Shown here piece after piece: positions 52,956 through 63,138 of a stretch of 64,000 nucleotides of DNA. Origin of the DNA: Xenorhabdus thuongxuanensis (GTDB lineage: Bacteria > Pseudomonadota > Gammaproteobacteria > Enterobacterales > Enterobacteriaceae). The first letter of the stretch is position 1, and each line of letters starts with the position of its first letter. A program made the position numbers and the translations under genes. The notes beneath the pieces were generated by a model, which searched no databases, had not been told where the DNA came from, and was given only the letters and a program-made list of their open reading frames with translations. The DNA lies in the NCBI RefSeq assembly GCF_001908095.1, contig NZ_MKGR01000012.1, positions 52,322 to 116,321 on the forward strand, read 5' to 3'.

Positions 52956-53984
52956 TCATATTGCACTCAACGGAATATATATGCGAATGGATAGCCCCTC
53001 TTTTTCACTGCTCCCCATCTGAATCTTCCCCCCGTGGATATCCATGATACGATGGATGATCGCCAGCCCTAGCCCGACGCCGCTATTTATTTCACTTCTA
53101 TTATTTTTTTCACTTTTATTTCCCTGCGTGAAAGGCTGAAATAAAACAGAAGCTTCTTCTTTCGTCATTCCAGTGCCGTTGTCCTCAACCTGAAACCAAC
53201 CAAATTTTTCTGTTGAGCCACTACTGATGCGTATCCATCCATTGCCATAACGCCGGGCATTAGTGAACAGATTGATCAGTACACGTTTGATGGAAAAGGG
53301 ATGAGCTAAAATGAAAATCGAACTTGTCGCTAAGCAATTTTCAATATCTGTATCTACCGCACAACGCTGCTCTGCTGTAATCACTTCGTCAAGCAACCCA
53401 TTCAATTCACAACATGTCATCGGTATACCCTGCCCTGCCCGCTGATAATCAATGAATTGATCAATCATGACATTGCACTCTTCAATGTCCTGATGGATAG
53501 ATTCTGTCAGAAAATCATCTTTTCCTTCCATCATTTCCATCGCCAAACGAATACGGGTAAGCGGAGTGCGCAAATCATGGCTCACGCCAGCCATTAATAC
53601 CGCCTGATCATTTTCTTGTGATTTCAGCTCCATCGACAACCGGTTAAGCGCCCTAATCACAGAACGAATAGCGGGTGTCCCCATTTCAGGCATTGATGAG
53701 CCTCTTCTACCTTTTCCTATGTCGATAACGACTTTTTGCATCACCTTCAATGAATGTTTCTGGATAGCGGAATATCGCCAGAACACCATGAACACGGACA
53801 ATGCCACCACAACAACACTTATAAAGAGATAGGGAAATATCGCGTTAAAAGGGAGCTCTTCTAGTACCACCAGCAGTAAGGTAACCAGAGAGCTGAACAG
53901 CAAGCTGCCCAGCACTAAAAACAGGACACGGAAAAACAAAGTACGCAGAGAAAGCCAAAACTTTTTCACACAGGGCTTTTTCAT
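52956..53984 (-). CDS. envZ: EnvZ, osmosensor histidine kinase with reduced periplasmic domain
   Basis: Membrane sensor kinase partner of OmpR, 342 residues against 450 in E. coli. TM1 (about 18-42) and TM2 (about 48-69) are joined by only about 8-10 residues (EELPFNAI), where E. coli has a periplasmic domain of over 100. The cytoplasmic part is complete: HAMP, phospho-accepting His136 in [20 protein letters not shown] box [16 protein letters not shown] boxes VEDNGTGM and GVGLGLAI. A 342-residue EnvZ with such a loop was described in Xenorhabdus nematophila. Its start overlaps the ompR stop by 4 nt (ATGA). Confidence 0.95.
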   Translation of the reverse strand: MKKPCVKKFWLSLRTLFFRVLFLVLGSLLFSSLVTLLLVVLEELPFNAIFPYLFISVVVVALSVFMVFWRYSAIQKHSLKVMQKVVIDIGKGRRGSSMPEMGTPAIRSVIRALNRLSMELKSQENDQAVLMAGVSHDLRTPLTRIRLAMEMMEGKDDFLTESIHQDIEECNVMIDQFIDYQRAGQGIPMTCCELNGLLDEVITAEQRCAVDTDIENCLATSSIFILAHPFSIKRVLINLFTNARRYGNGWIRISSGSTEKFGWFQVEDNGTGMTKEEASVLFQPFTQGNKSEKNNRSEINSGVGLGLAIIHRIMDIHGGKIQMGSSEKEGLSIRIYIPLSAI

Positions 53985-54700
53985 ACTTTGTTTCCATCAG
54001 GAACAAAAACGTATCCCAACCCCCAAACTGTCTGGATATAACGCGGATGGGCAGGATCTTCTTCAATCAGGCGACGCAGGCGGGAAATCTGGACATCAAT
54101 GGAGCGCTCCATCGCACCATACTCTCGTCCCCGAGCCAAACTCATCAATTTATCCCGTGATAATGGCTCACGTGGATGAGAAACCAACACCTTCAACACG
54201 GAAAATTCCCCACTGGTTAAAGGTAATAATTCATCTTGATGAAACATTTCACGCGTTCCAAGATCAAGTTTAAATTTCCCAAACTTGATCACCGCATCAT
54301 CTGATGTCGGCGCTCCCGGCAATTCATTTGCTTGTCGCCGCAGGACAGCCCGCATGCGTGCTAACAATTCACGTGGGTTAAAAGGCTTGGCAAGATAATC
54401 ATCAGCGCCAATTTCAAGCCCAACAATCCGATCAACCTCTTCCCCTTTCGCGGATACCATGATGATCGGGATCGAGTTATGCTGATTTCTCAGCCTTCGA
54501 CAAATAGACAATCCATCTTCTCCCGGCAACATTAAATCCAGGACAATCAATTGAATGGATTCTCTGGTCAATAAACGATCCATCTGCTCTGCATTTGCTG
54601 CGCTACGCACCTGAAACCCCTGTTCGGATAAGTAACGTTCCAATAACGCCCGCAAGCGCATATCATCATCAACAACAAGGATCTTATAACTCTCTTGCAT
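53981..54700 (-). CDS. ompR: OmpR, osmoregulatory response regulator
   Basis: DNA-binding response regulator of porin and, in Xenorhabdus relatives, motility and exoenzyme genes. It is 239 residues, as in E. coli, and almost identical. The receiver domain has acidic pocket VVDDD and phospho-acceptor Asp55 ([12 protein letters not shown]). The C-terminal winged helix has [23 protein letters not shown] elements and [18 protein letters not shown]. It forms an operon with envZ, overlapping by 4 nt. Confidence 0.98.
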   Translation of the reverse strand: MQESYKILVVDDDMRLRALLERYLSEQGFQVRSAANAEQMDRLLTRESIQLIVLDLMLPGEDGLSICRRLRNQHNSIPIIMVSAKGEEVDRIVGLEIGADDYLAKPFNPRELLARMRAVLRRQANELPGAPTSDDAVIKFGKFKLDLGTREMFHQDELLPLTSGEFSVLKVLVSHPREPLSRDKLMSLARGREYGAMERSIDVQISRLRRLIEEDPAHPRYIQTVWGLGYVFVPDGNKV

Positions 54701-54816
54701 GTTTCAGCTCCCAAGATGCTCCATGCCCGCAGCATCCATCACTTTCACAGAAAAACCATAACTCCAATAGAGAATTAACCGCATGTATTTTAAGGCCGCT
54801 AAACAAGCCCTGTGAC

Positions 54817-55299
54817 TTATGCCAAAGGCTGGTAGCTAATTTCCAGTATCCAGTAAGTCACCACACCATTTGGTGTCATCACCGTGACTTCATCATCAAC
54901 CTGCTTACCAAGTAATGCTCTCGCCACCGGAGAATCAATGGAAATCCACTTCCTGGCTGGATCAAATTCATCCGGCCCTACCAAACGAAACATGTGTTCT
55001 TCTTCATTTTCGTTTTCAACTTTTACCCATGCCCCAAAAAAGACTTTCCCTTCTTGTCGCGGGTCAGGATCGACAATTTGCAGTACATCCAGACGTTTGG
55101 ACAAAAAACGTACTCGGCGGTCAATTTCCCTTAACCTTTTTTTACCATAAATGTACTCTGCATTCTCTGAACGATCCCCTAATGCAGCAGCATCTGAAAC
55201 AGCCTGGGTGACTTTGGGGCGTACAACTTTCCAGAGATATTTCAATTCCTGATCAAGCGCATGCCAACCCTCTCGGGTAATATAATTACTCTTGGCCAT
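54817..55299 (-). CDS. greB: GreB, transcript cleavage factor
   Basis: Rescues backtracked RNA polymerase by stimulating cleavage of the nascent RNA. It is 160 residues from the ATG at 55297-55299 (E. coli 158; the frame is open 18 more codons upstream without homology). The N-terminal coiled-coil has the two catalytic acidic residues at its tip (GDRSENAEYIYGKKRLREID). The GreB-specific C-terminal domain ends VTVMTPNGVVTYWILEISY. It is divergent from tex, as in E. coli. Confidence 0.97.
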   Translation of the reverse strand: MAKSNYITREGWHALDQELKYLWKVVRPKVTQAVSDAAALGDRSENAEYIYGKKRLREIDRRVRFLSKRLDVLQIVDPDPRQEGKVFFGAWVKVENENEEEHMFRLVGPDEFDPARKWISIDSPVARALLGKQVDDEVTVMTPNGVVTYWILEISYQPLA

Positions 55300-55574
55300 G
55301 AAAAAACTCACTTGAGAAAAGATGATTAATGGCGGAGTACTATATCTCATCAACTCTCATCAACCCAATCCCAACCTAGAAGATATTTGATGAATTCTGT
55401 TGCAACATGATCGAAATATCGCGCTAAACTGGAAATTATTGCGCTCAGCACGTATAAATGGAGCCAGTTTGAACCATGCCGATACTGTTTCAGATGAAAT
55501 TTGATCTTATCCGGCTCTGTCTGACGATGTCTCAGAATATCTACAGGCCCTAAAGAAGTTGAAGAAAACAGACC

Positions 55575-57911
55575 ATGAATGAATCTTTAAGTCGAATCAT
55601 TGCCGGTGAGCTACAGGCTCAACCACAGCAAATCCTAGCTGCCATCTCCCTGCTTGATGAGGGAAATACGGTTCCCTTTATCGCCCGTTACCGTAAAGAG
55701 GCCACCGGTGGTCTGGATGACACACAGCTCCGCCAACTTGAAAGCCGTCTCGGTTATCTGCGTGAACTGTCCAACCGCCGTCAGACTATCCTGAAATCGA
55801 TTGAGGAACAGGGAAAGCTAACCGTTGAGCTGGCAGAAGCGATTAACGCAACGCTGAGCAAGACTGAGTTGGAAGATCTGTACCTACCTTATAAACCTAA
55901 ACGCCGTACCCGTGGACAAGCTGCCATCGAAGCCGGATTGGAGCCTTTGGCCGACCTGCTATGGCAAGATCCGCAGCAAGAGCCAGAACTGGCGGCGGCT
56001 GCCTATGTCAATGCTGACAAGAGCGTTGCTGATACCAAGGCAGCATTGGATGGCGCACGTTATATCCTGATGGAGCGTTTTGCCGAAGATGCAACCCTGC
56101 TGGCGAAGGTACGTGAATATTTATGGAAAAATGCCCATTTGGTTTCCAAGGTTGTCGAGGGTAAAGAAGAAGAAGGTGCTAAATTCAGCGATTATTTCGA
56201 CCACCATGAAGCTATCGCCACTGTCCCTTCCCACCGTGCCCTTGCCATGTTCCGTGGACGCAATGAAGGCATCCTGCAACTTTCTTTGAATGCTGATCCA
56301 CAATTTGAGGAAGCACCAAAAGAGAGTCACTGCGAACAAATTATTACTGATCACTTGAACCTTCGCCTGAACAATGCACCGGCTGACAATTGGCGCAAAG
56401 CAGTAGTGAGCTGGACATGGCGCATCAAGGTGCTGCTGCATCTGGAAACCGAACTGATGGGTACACTGCGCGAGAAGGCCGAAAATGAGGCTATCAACGT
56501 CTTCGCCCGTAACCTGAATGACTTGCTGATGGCTGCCCCTGCGGGTATGCGCTCAACAATGGGTCTGGACCCGGGTTTGCGTACAGGGGTAAAAGTCGCC
56601 GTTGTTGACGCGACGGGCAAACTGATTGCTACCGATACTATTTATCCGCACACCGGACAAGAAAACAAAGCGGCTGCAACCGTTGCAGCTCTGTGCACTA
56701 AACATCAGGTGGAACTGGTTGCCATTGGCAATGGCACCGCATCCCGTGAAACAGAACGCTTCTTTGCCAACGTGCAGAAACAGTATCCTGACGTCACGGC
56801 ACAAAAAGTAGTGGTCAGCGAAGCGGGAGCTTCTGTCTATTCCGCGTCTGAATTGGCTGCACAAGAATTCCCTGATCTGGATGTTTCCCTGCGTGGCGCT
56901 GTCTCCATTGCCCGCCGCCTACAAGATCCACTGGCTGAACTGGTGAAAATCGAACCCAAATCCATCGGTGTGGGTCAATACCAGCATGATGTTAGCCAGA
57001 CTCTGCTTGCCAAAAAACTAGATAACGTGGTTGAAGACTGTGTAAACAGCGTCGGCGTTGACCTGAATACCGCCTCTGTTGCCTTGTTGACTCGCGTTGC
57101 TGGCCTGACTCGCACTGTTGCCCAAAATATTGTTAACTGGCGCGACGAAAACGGTCGTTTCGGCAACCGTAACCAACTATTGAAAGTGACCCGTCTGGGG
57201 CCAAAAGCCTTCCTGCAATGTGCGGGCTTCCTGCGCATCAATCAGGGCGATAACCCGTTGGACGCTTCAACCGTTCACCCTGAAGCCTATCCAATAGTTG
57301 AGAAGATCCTGGCAACAACTCAGCAAACCCTGCCTGAACTGATGGGTAATCCGGCTAATTTGCGTAACCTGAGCGCCCAAGAGTTCACGACCGAAAAATT
57401 TGGTATTCCGACCGTCACCGATATCCTGAAAGAGCTGGAAAAACCAGGTCGCGATCCACGTCCGGAATTCAAGACAGCCACATTTGCCGATGGCGTTGAA
57501 ACCATGAACGACCTGCAAGCGGGTATGATTTTGGAAGGTACTGTCACTAACGTGACCAATTTTGGTGCATTCGTGGACATCGGTGTCCATCAGGATGGCC
57601 TGGTTCATATCTCCTCCCTATCCGACCGCTTTGTGGAAAATCCACACACCGTCGTTAAAACAGGTGATATCGTGAAAGTGAAGGTGATGGATGTTGACCT
57701 CAACCGCAAGCGTATTGCATTGACCATGCGTCTTGATGAGCAACCAGGTGAAACACAAGCACGCCGTAGCTCCCAGGAAGGTAACCGTCAGGATCGCAAT
57801 AATCGCAACGGCAATGGCAGAAACCGCCCTATTTCACGTTCAGGTTCTGCGCCTTTAGCTAATAGCGCTATGAGTGATGCATTGGCCGCTGCCTTTAATA
57901 AAAAACGTTAA
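55575..57911 (+). CDS. tex: Tex (YhgF), RNA-binding transcription accessory protein
   Basis: Conserved nucleic-acid-binding protein of the Tex/Spt6 family, needed for toxin expression or fitness in some pathogens. It is 778 residues (E. coli 773). Order of domains: N-terminal helical Tex region ([19 protein letters not shown]), YqgF-like RNase fold ([21 protein letters not shown]), helix-hairpin-helix pair ([15 protein letters not shown]), S1 RNA-binding domain ([19 protein letters not shown]). The C-terminal tail is basic, Arg/Asn/Gly-rich and variable. Confidence 0.97.
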   Translation: MNESLSRIIAGELQAQPQQILAAISLLDEGNTVPFIARYRKEATGGLDDTQLRQLESRLGYLRELSNRRQTILKSIEEQGKLTVELAEAINATLSKTELEDLYLPYKPKRRTRGQAAIEAGLEPLADLLWQDPQQEPELAAAAYVNADKSVADTKAALDGARYILMERFAEDATLLAKVREYLWKNAHLVSKVVEGKEEEGAKFSDYFDHHEAIATVPSHRALAMFRGRNEGILQLSLNADPQFEEAPKESHCEQIITDHLNLRLNNAPADNWRKAVVSWTWRIKVLLHLETELMGTLREKAENEAINVFARNLNDLLMAAPAGMRSTMGLDPGLRTGVKVAVVDATGKLIATDTIYPHTGQENKAAATVAALCTKHQVELVAIGNGTASRETERFFANVQKQYPDVTAQKVVVSEAGASVYSASELAAQEFPDLDVSLRGAVSIARRLQDPLAELVKIEPKSIGVGQYQHDVSQTLLAKKLDNVVEDCVNSVGVDLNTASVALLTRVAGLTRTVAQNIVNWRDENGRFGNRNQLLKVTRLGPKAFLQCAGFLRINQGDNPLDASTVHPEAYPIVEKILATTQQTLPELMGNPANLRNLSAQEFTTEKFGIPTVTDILKELEKPGRDPRPEFKTATFADGVETMNDLQAGMILEGTVTNVTNFGAFVDIGVHQDGLVHISSLSDRFVENPHTVVKTGDIVKVKVMDVDLNRKRIALTMRLDEQPGETQARRSSQEGNRQDRNNRNGNGRNRPISRSGSAPLANSAMSDALAAAFNKKR

Positions 57912-57946
57912 TTAATAAAAAAACGTTAGATGATTTAAAATGATTT

Positions 57947-57981
57947 CCTGAACTGGCTCCATTATGCCAGTTCAGGATCTT
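57947..57981 (+). terminator. terminator after tex
   Basis: CCTGAACTGGC (57947-57957) pairs perfectly with GCCAGTTCAGG (57966-57976), then ATCTTTAAATTTG. Located 35 nt after the tex stop. Confidence 0.8.
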
Positions 57982-58276
57982 TAAATTTGTGTTTATACGC
58001 CATATTAATATTATTCGAAAATACCTTATATTTTTCTAATTGCATTTAACGCAATTTCAATCTCATGAATTGATAATTTTTTAAAAACCTCGTTTAACCT
58101 AAAGAGGCTTACTTTTTTATTCCTTCCTTGATAAATCCTTAGCGAAAATCATCAGTGTCTTAAGTCATTAAAAATAATTATCACGTGATAACTATCTTTA
58201 ATAACGCAAAAATAAAATACACCACTATTATCACAATAGGGATAAATCCGGATTATTTAATATGAGGTGTATGAAT
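57982..58276. other. AT-rich region before the inverse autotransporter gene
   Basis: About 295 nt with no open frame. It should contain the autotransporter promoter. It does not share the duplicated promoter cassette found before the two following small genes, except for the GAGGTG ribosome-binding site. Confidence 0.5.
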
Positions 58277-61200
58277 ATGTTATCATATATTGGTAAGGTC
58301 ATATTTTTGCTCTTTTTTCTTTACACGTTATTAGTACCCTATACAATAACGAATTCCTTTGCAGAGGGGTGGCTTAAAACTGAAAGAGCTACGAAAAAAG
58401 CAGATGAGAACGATAATATCAGCGGGCGAGTGAATGAATCAGATAAAAAATATCTGAATTCGGATACGCATAAAAAAAGTAGCGTAAAAGAAAACAATCA
58501 CACCTCAGATGCTGATACACAAAATGTTATTACTAAAAACCTCCAAATGGCAGGTAATTTCCTGTCATCTTCCCCTTCAGAATTGGCCGAACAAGCCAAA
58601 TCCTATGCGTTAGGGCAAGTTAACGGCATGGTAACGTCTGAGGCACAAAAATGGTTATCACAGTTTGGTACGGCCAGAATTAATTTTGGACTGGATAAAA
58701 AGGGATCGCGAAAAAACAGCTCACTCGATCTTTTACTGCCACTTTATGATAATAAAGCGGATTGGCTGTTCTTTTCCCAACTTGGCTATCGCAACAAAGA
58801 CAGTCGGGATACCATCAACGTAGGATTGGGTGGTCGTTATTTCTATCAGGACTGGATGTATGGCCTGAATACCTTTTATGACAATGACCTGACGGGCAAA
58901 AACCAGCGTCTTGGGCTGGGCGGAGAAGTGTGGGCAGACAACATTAAACTGGCTGCTAATACCTATTTTCGTGTCAGTAACTGGAAAAACTCACGGGATT
59001 TTGTCGGTTATTACGAACGCCCAGCCAACGGTTATGACATTAGTGGGGAGTTTTTCTTACCTGCTTACCCTAATCTGGGCGCCAAGCTGACTTATGAGCA
59101 ATATTTTGGCGATGAGGTTACTTTATTCGATCGTGACACCAAACAGAAAAACCCCGTCCTGGCTACATTGGGGCTGTCTTACACCCCAGTTCCGCTATTT
59201 ACTCTGGGTGTGGATTATAAACAAGGAAACGGGCACAACGAAACACAGTTTTTGGCGAACTTAAGCTATAGATTGGGTGTTCCCCTGAGTGTGCAGTTAT
59301 CGCCAGAAAACGTGGCGATAGCGAGGACATTAGCAGGCAGCCGTTATGATCTGGTAGAAAGAAATAACCATATCGTGCTTGAGCATCAGGCAAAGCCAGC
59401 CGCTCAATTGTCGCTGCCAGAGGTTATCACCGGCTATAGTGGAAGTCAGCAGGATATTACCGCCAAATTCTCTTCTGAGTCTCCGCTTAAGCAGATCCAT
59501 TGGGCAACCAACAAAGATTTTGAACAACACGGTGGGAAACTCTCTTCCAAGACCGGCAACACCATCAACGTTACCCTGCCAACCTATTTATCTGGCAATA
59601 ACCAAAATAACAATTACCCCATTTATGCTGTTGCTGAATGGGAAAATAACCAAAAATCAGCGCCTGCTGAAATGCGTGTCATTGTCAGGCCGTTTATGCT
59701 GAAAAAACAGGAAGGAGCTAACTTTACTCCAGCAGGACCATTACCTGCGACAGGAGATCAAAAGGACGGATATACGTTTGACCCTGTGATTACCTTTGAT
59801 ACGGCCGCTAATGCACCGATAAAAAATGTCACCATCAATCATGTTCAGTGGATAACCGATCCTAAAATCGGCCCAGAGAGTGGGTTGAAGTTACTTGATT
59901 GGGGAACGTCGGATTCTGTGGTTCTTGATGAAAACGGGCGTTTCAAACAAAAACCGGTCTTAGTCAGTCAACACCCACATAAAGATGTCAAGGTGTACCT
60001 GCAAATAGATAGCCAGCCTCCAGAATTAGTGGGCGAAGTTAGCTTTGGTGACAATCCAGCCAATTCCAAAGATTACAGTATTGGTCAGGCTGGTATTACG
60101 TCCGAGAAATTACAGGCCTTATCGGCCGGTGGTTACCAACAATATCAATTTATGGCGACTATCCTGGGTGCTGATGGCAACCCCGTTAAAGAGGGTACGG
60201 TCATTAGTGATGCACATTGGAAGATAGATAAACCATCAGACGCCACTAAATCTGGCATAACACTAACCCCAGAGACTAAAACAGATGACAAAGGAAACTT
60301 AAAGGCAATCATCACCAGTACTAAGGCATTCAGTGGGGATGTGGTAGTTTCGCTTTCCATTGAAGGTCAGGCTGCTGTTTCTGCACAAACCAAAGTGACC
60401 TTTACTAAAGATACCCAAGATTATAGTGTTAGTCAGGCTGGTATTACGCCTGAGAAATTACAGGCTTTATCGGCCGGTGGTTACCAACAATATCAATTTA
60501 TGGCGACTATCCTGGGTGCTGATGGCAACCCCGTTAAAGAGGGTACGGTCATTAGTGATGCACATTGGAAGATAGATAAACCATCAGACGCCACTAAATC
60601 TGGCATAACACTAACCCCAGAGACTAAAACAGATGACAAAGGAAACTTAAAGGCAATCATAACCAGTACTAAGGCATTCAGTGGGGATGTGGTAGTTTCG
60701 CTTTCCATTGAAGGTCAGGCTGCTGTTTCTGCACAAACCAAAGTGACCTTTACTAAAGATACCCAAGATTATAGTGTTAGTCAGGCTGGTATTACGCCTG
60801 AGAAATTACAGGCTTTATCGGCCGGTGGTTACCAACAATATCAATTTATGGCGACTATCCTGGGTGCTGATGGCAACCCCGTTAAAGAGGGTACGGTCAT
60901 TAGTGATGCACATTGGAAGATAGATAAACCATCAGACGCCACTAAATCTGGAATAACACTAACCCCAGAGACTAAAACAGATGACAAAGGAAACTTAAAG
61001 GCAATCATAACCAGTACTAAGGCATTCAGTGGGGATGTGGTAGTTTCACTCAAGGTGGGGAAAAATAAGCCTGTTCAATCACCAACGTCTACGGTAGATT
61101 TCAAACTAGCAGGGATATCGCCAATAACACCGGACTCAAAAGACCCTATAATTGTAGGCCTATCTTATAACTTGGCAGTCATCGTTAAGGATGATGAGGG

Positions 61201-61801
61201 TAATCCGTTGCCTAATAAGACAGTTAACTGGCATATACAGGCTAGTCATGACAATAAGACAGTAAAAATTCCCACAAGTAGTAAGACCGCTCTAAATGAC
61301 GGTAAAGCTACCGCAATATTGACCAGTAGTACGAATCAAGATGTTACAGTAACAGCTTCAGTGGATGGCATTGGAGCAACGCCGCCTTTGCAGGTGAGGT
61401 TCGTATGGCCAACGCTCAGTGAACCCGAACCGATCGCACAAAGCCCGCAATCGGGTCCAGTTTATGCGAATGAGGGCGGTTATTATATATATCAAACGAT
61501 AATAAGTGGTCCTGACGGTAAACCTTATCAAAATCCGTCAAAAGGCTCACCAGGTTATGTTCCTATTCAATGGTGGCAAAAAGATCATGAGGACCCCCAA
61601 ACCACTTACGTAAGTTATCAGGAGCAAGATGAAGGCTCACAGGCTAATTCTCCAGGAAAGGCGACAGTTAAAGTGTCTGGTATTGGGAATAACTTAACTG
61701 TTGTTCCGTGTGTTGGCATATATGTACCAAACGCGGGAGGATTCAAAAACCTTCCATCACACCAATGTGTAACACAACAAAACATCAGGAAACTTGAGTA
61801 G
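58277..61801 (+). CDS. inverse autotransporter adhesin (intimin/invasin family)
   Basis: Outer-membrane type Ve adhesin, 1174 residues. Start: an ATG at 58262 overlaps the ribosome-binding site itself, so the ATG at 58277, 7 nt after AGGTG, is preferred. Order: signal peptide (about 1-30), charged linker, then the inverse-autotransporter beta-barrel (about 105-360; QKWLSQFGTARINFGLD, LLLPLYDNKADWLFFSQLG, NTFYDNDLTGKNQRLGLG). An invasin-type Ig-like region (about 375-500) and a further Ig-like region (to about 598) follow. Three near-identical 116-residue Ig-like repeats occupy 599 to about 926, then another Ig-like domain (about 930-1030) and a C-terminal domain with a Cys pair (VVPCVGIYV, SHQCVTQQ). 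No LysM domain seen. The C-terminal domains should be surface-exposed. Confidence 0.9.
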   Translation: MLSYIGKVIFLLFFLYTLLVPYTITNSFAEGWLKTERATKKADENDNISGRVNESDKKYLNSDTHKKSSVKENNHTSDADTQNVITKNLQMAGNFLSSSPSELAEQAKSYALGQVNGMVTSEAQKWLSQFGTARINFGLDKKGSRKNSSLDLLLPLYDNKADWLFFSQLGYRNKDSRDTINVGLGGRYFYQDWMYGLNTFYDNDLTGKNQRLGLGGEVWADNIKLAANTYFRVSNWKNSRDFVGYYERPANGYDISGEFFLPAYPNLGAKLTYEQYFGDEVTLFDRDTKQKNPVLATLGLSYTPVPLFTLGVDYKQGNGHNETQFLANLSYRLGVPLSVQLSPENVAIARTLAGSRYDLVERNNHIVLEHQAKPAAQLSLPEVITGYSGSQQDITAKFSSESPLKQIHWATNKDFEQHGGKLSSKTGNTINVTLPTYLSGNNQNNNYPIYAVAEWENNQKSAPAEMRVIVRPFMLKKQEGANFTPAGPLPATGDQKDGYTFDPVITFDTAANAPIKNVTINHVQWITDPKIGPESGLKLLDWGTSDSVVLDENGRFKQKPVLVSQHPHKDVKVYLQIDSQPPELVGEVSFGDNPANSKDYSIGQAGITSEKLQALSAGGYQQYQFMATILGADGNPVKEGTVISDAHWKIDKPSDATKSGITLTPETKTDDKGNLKAIITSTKAFSGDVVVSLSIEGQAAVSAQTKVTFTKDTQDYSVSQAGITPEKLQALSAGGYQQYQFMATILGADGNPVKEGTVISDAHWKIDKPSDATKSGITLTPETKTDDKGNLKAIITSTKAFSGDVVVSLSIEGQAAVSAQTKVTFTKDTQDYSVSQAGITPEKLQALSAGGYQQYQFMATILGADGNPVKEGTVISDAHWKIDKPSDATKSGITLTPETKTDDKGNLKAIITSTKAFSGDVVVSLKVGKNKPVQSPTSTVDFKLAGISPITPDSKDPIIVGLSYNLAVIVKDDEGNPLPNKTVNWHIQASHDNKTVKIPTSSKTALNDGKATAILTSSTNQDVTVTASVDGIGATPPLQVRFVWPTLSEPEPIAQSPQSGPVYANEGGYYIYQTIISGPDGKPYQNPSKGSPGYVPIQWWQKDHEDPQTTYVSYQEQDEGSQANSPGKATVKVSGIGNNLTVVPCVGIYVPNAGGFKNLPSHQCVTQQNIRKLE
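60071..61054 (+). repeat. three 348-bp near-identical tandem repeats
   Basis: Units at 60071-60418, 60419-60766 and 60767 to about 61054 (the third loses its last approx. 60 bp to different sequence). Period is exactly 348 bp = 116 codons, so copy number can change without a frameshift. Differences between copies are only a few bases outside the first and last codons of the units. Confidence 0.95.
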
Positions 61802-61853
61802 CTTTAATTTTAACTTTGCTTAAGGACAGCTATTTTATCATCACGTAAATGTA

Positions 61854-61893
61854 GACTCGGCTTTTTAGGTTCAGTAAAAAGCCGAGTCTTTTT
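61854..61893 (+). terminator. terminator after the inverse autotransporter gene
   Basis: GACTCGGCTTTTT (61854-61866) pairs with AAAAAGCCGAGTC (61876-61888), then TTTTT. Strong. The same hairpin, preceded by ATCACGTAAATGTA and followed by TTTCTATCACAAA, recurs after the next gene. Confidence 0.9.
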
Positions 61894-61972
61894 CACTTTC
61901 TATCACAAAATGCTTTTTAACAGCCACTTATCTCAAAGTGATTTCCCCTCTTAAATAAAACACCGATTAATT

Positions 61973-62178
61973 AGCAGTAAACTTTGAATTTACACGCCAG
62001 CGCATCACTCACCCGACGAATAGATAGATTTTATTATGCTAAACCCGATTTTAGTGTGTATTCATTGCTATATGATTACCGCTTATTGAGATAAAAATTT
62101 AACTTAAGTAATATGATTTGGCGATTTAGTCGTAGGATGAAATAACCTTGAACTTTAATGAATATAAGTGAGGTGTTT
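61973..62178 (+). promoter_or_regulatory. duplicated upstream cassette, copy 1
   Basis: 206 nt ahead of the small Ig-like gene. Blocks AGCAGTAAACTTTGAATTT, GATTTTATTATGCTAA, GCTATATGA, TTGAGATAAAAATTT, ACTTAAGTAATAT and GCGATTTAG recur in the same order and spacing in copy 2 at 62932-63138. Conservation of non-coding sequence over 200 nt suggests a promoter with regulator sites. Exact -10/-35 not assigned. Confidence 0.7.
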
Positions 62179-62586
62179 ATGTCTAACGTTAATCAGCAAG
62201 AAGAGCAGAAGCTAGATTCCACATCGGAACTCAATGCGAAAATAAGAGTGTACCCATCAAGCCCAGTATCGATGAATGGGCTTTATACTATGAGTGTCAA
62301 AGTTACTGATAAATATAATAAAGGGGTACCTAACCAGAGAGTTAAATTGAGCGTAACCGATCCACAGGGGAAACCCGTATTGGGCGGGGATGGCAAACCT
62401 CAAGTATACACCAATGCTGCTGAGGGTTATGATGATACATTAACCTATAGTGATGGTTTGATTTACTTTACACCGTATCTTATGCTTAACAACTACCAAA
62501 CTCAAGCTGGAGTATACACAATAGAGGCCGATGTGGAAGGCGCAGGAATAAAACCTGTGCAGAAGCAGGTGGAATTTATCAAATAG
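62179..62586 (+). CDS. small Ig-like (Big-1-like) protein without signal peptide
   Basis: 135 residues from the ATG at 62179, preceded by GTGAGG at good spacing (the frame is open seven codons upstream). It is a single bacterial Ig-like domain: YTMSVKVTDKYNKGVPNQRVKLSVTDPQGKP in the first half, DGLIYFTPYLM and GVYTIEADVEGAGIKPVQKQVEF in the second. This resembles the Ig repeats of the adjacent adhesin (for example VIVKDDEGNPLPNKTVNW). It has no signal peptide, no membrane segment and no anchor, so export is unexplained. It has its own promoter cassette and terminator, so it is a separate unit. Confidence 0.75.
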   Translation: MSNVNQQEEQKLDSTSELNAKIRVYPSSPVSMNGLYTMSVKVTDKYNKGVPNQRVKLSVTDPQGKPVLGGDGKPQVYTNAAEGYDDTLTYSDGLIYFTPYLMLNNYQTQAGVYTIEADVEGAGIKPVQKQVEFIK

Positions 62587-62632
62587 TTAAAGAAAGTTAC
62601 TGTTCAAACTGATTTATTATCACGTAAATGTA

Positions 62633-62666
62633 GACTCGGTTTTTATTAAAAAACCGAGTCTGTTAT
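62633..62666 (+). terminator. terminator after the small Ig-like gene
   Basis: GACTCGGTTTTT pairs with AAAAACCGAGTC (62633-62660), within a block that copies the terminator at 61854: both have CACGTAAATGTA before the stem and TTTCTATCACAAA after it. Confidence 0.85.
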
Positions 62667-62931
62667 AGTTTCTATCACAAATTATATTGCTTTATCACTG
62701 GTTCGAATTATTGAGTATCTTTTTTCATGCCTATATGATATATGTTCTGTTTGTGTGATAAGTTGATTTAATTTTAATATGTGAATTTTTATCTTAATTA
62801 TTTTATCTGTTTTAATTTTTTGTTTAGATAAAATAAAATTAATCACACATTAAGTAATTATATTACCATTAAAAATAATATTTACGATCAATGAGGTTAT
62901 TATCACTGCATTGTGCATTTAGGAAAATATC
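62667..62931. other. AT-rich spacer between the two cassettes
   Basis: 265 nt, very AT-rich, no ORF, repeat or RNA that I can support. Confidence 0.5.
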
Positions 62932-63138
62932 AGCAGTAAATTTTGAATTTACAACCCAGCAGGTTATTCACTCTGAATGAAAACAGATTTTATCATGTTA
63001 AGCCAGATATTAATGCGTATTTGTGGCTATATGACTGCATCCCATTGAGATAAAAGTTTTACTTAAGTAATATTAGCCAGCGATTTAGCCATAAGATGAA
63101 ATGACCTTTTACTTTAATGATCAATAAGTGAGGAAATT
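62932..63138 (+). promoter_or_regulatory. duplicated upstream cassette, copy 2
   Basis: 207 nt ahead of the Tad2-like gene, aligned end to end with copy 1 (61973-62178). Matching blocks include AGCAGTAAATTTTGAATTT, GATTTTATCATGTTAA, TTGAGATAAAAGTTT and ACTTAAGTAATAT, ending in ATAAGTGAGG just before the start codon. Confidence 0.7.

Noticed and set aside
60145..61053. Three identical antisense frames of about 70 codons with 348-bp spacing
   Set aside because: They are only the reverse reading of the adhesin repeat; their periodicity comes from the coding repeat.
60071..61054. Regular direct repeats as a possible CRISPR array
   Set aside because: The units are 348 bp, contiguous, in frame and protein-coding, with no 20-40 bp repeat/spacer pattern.
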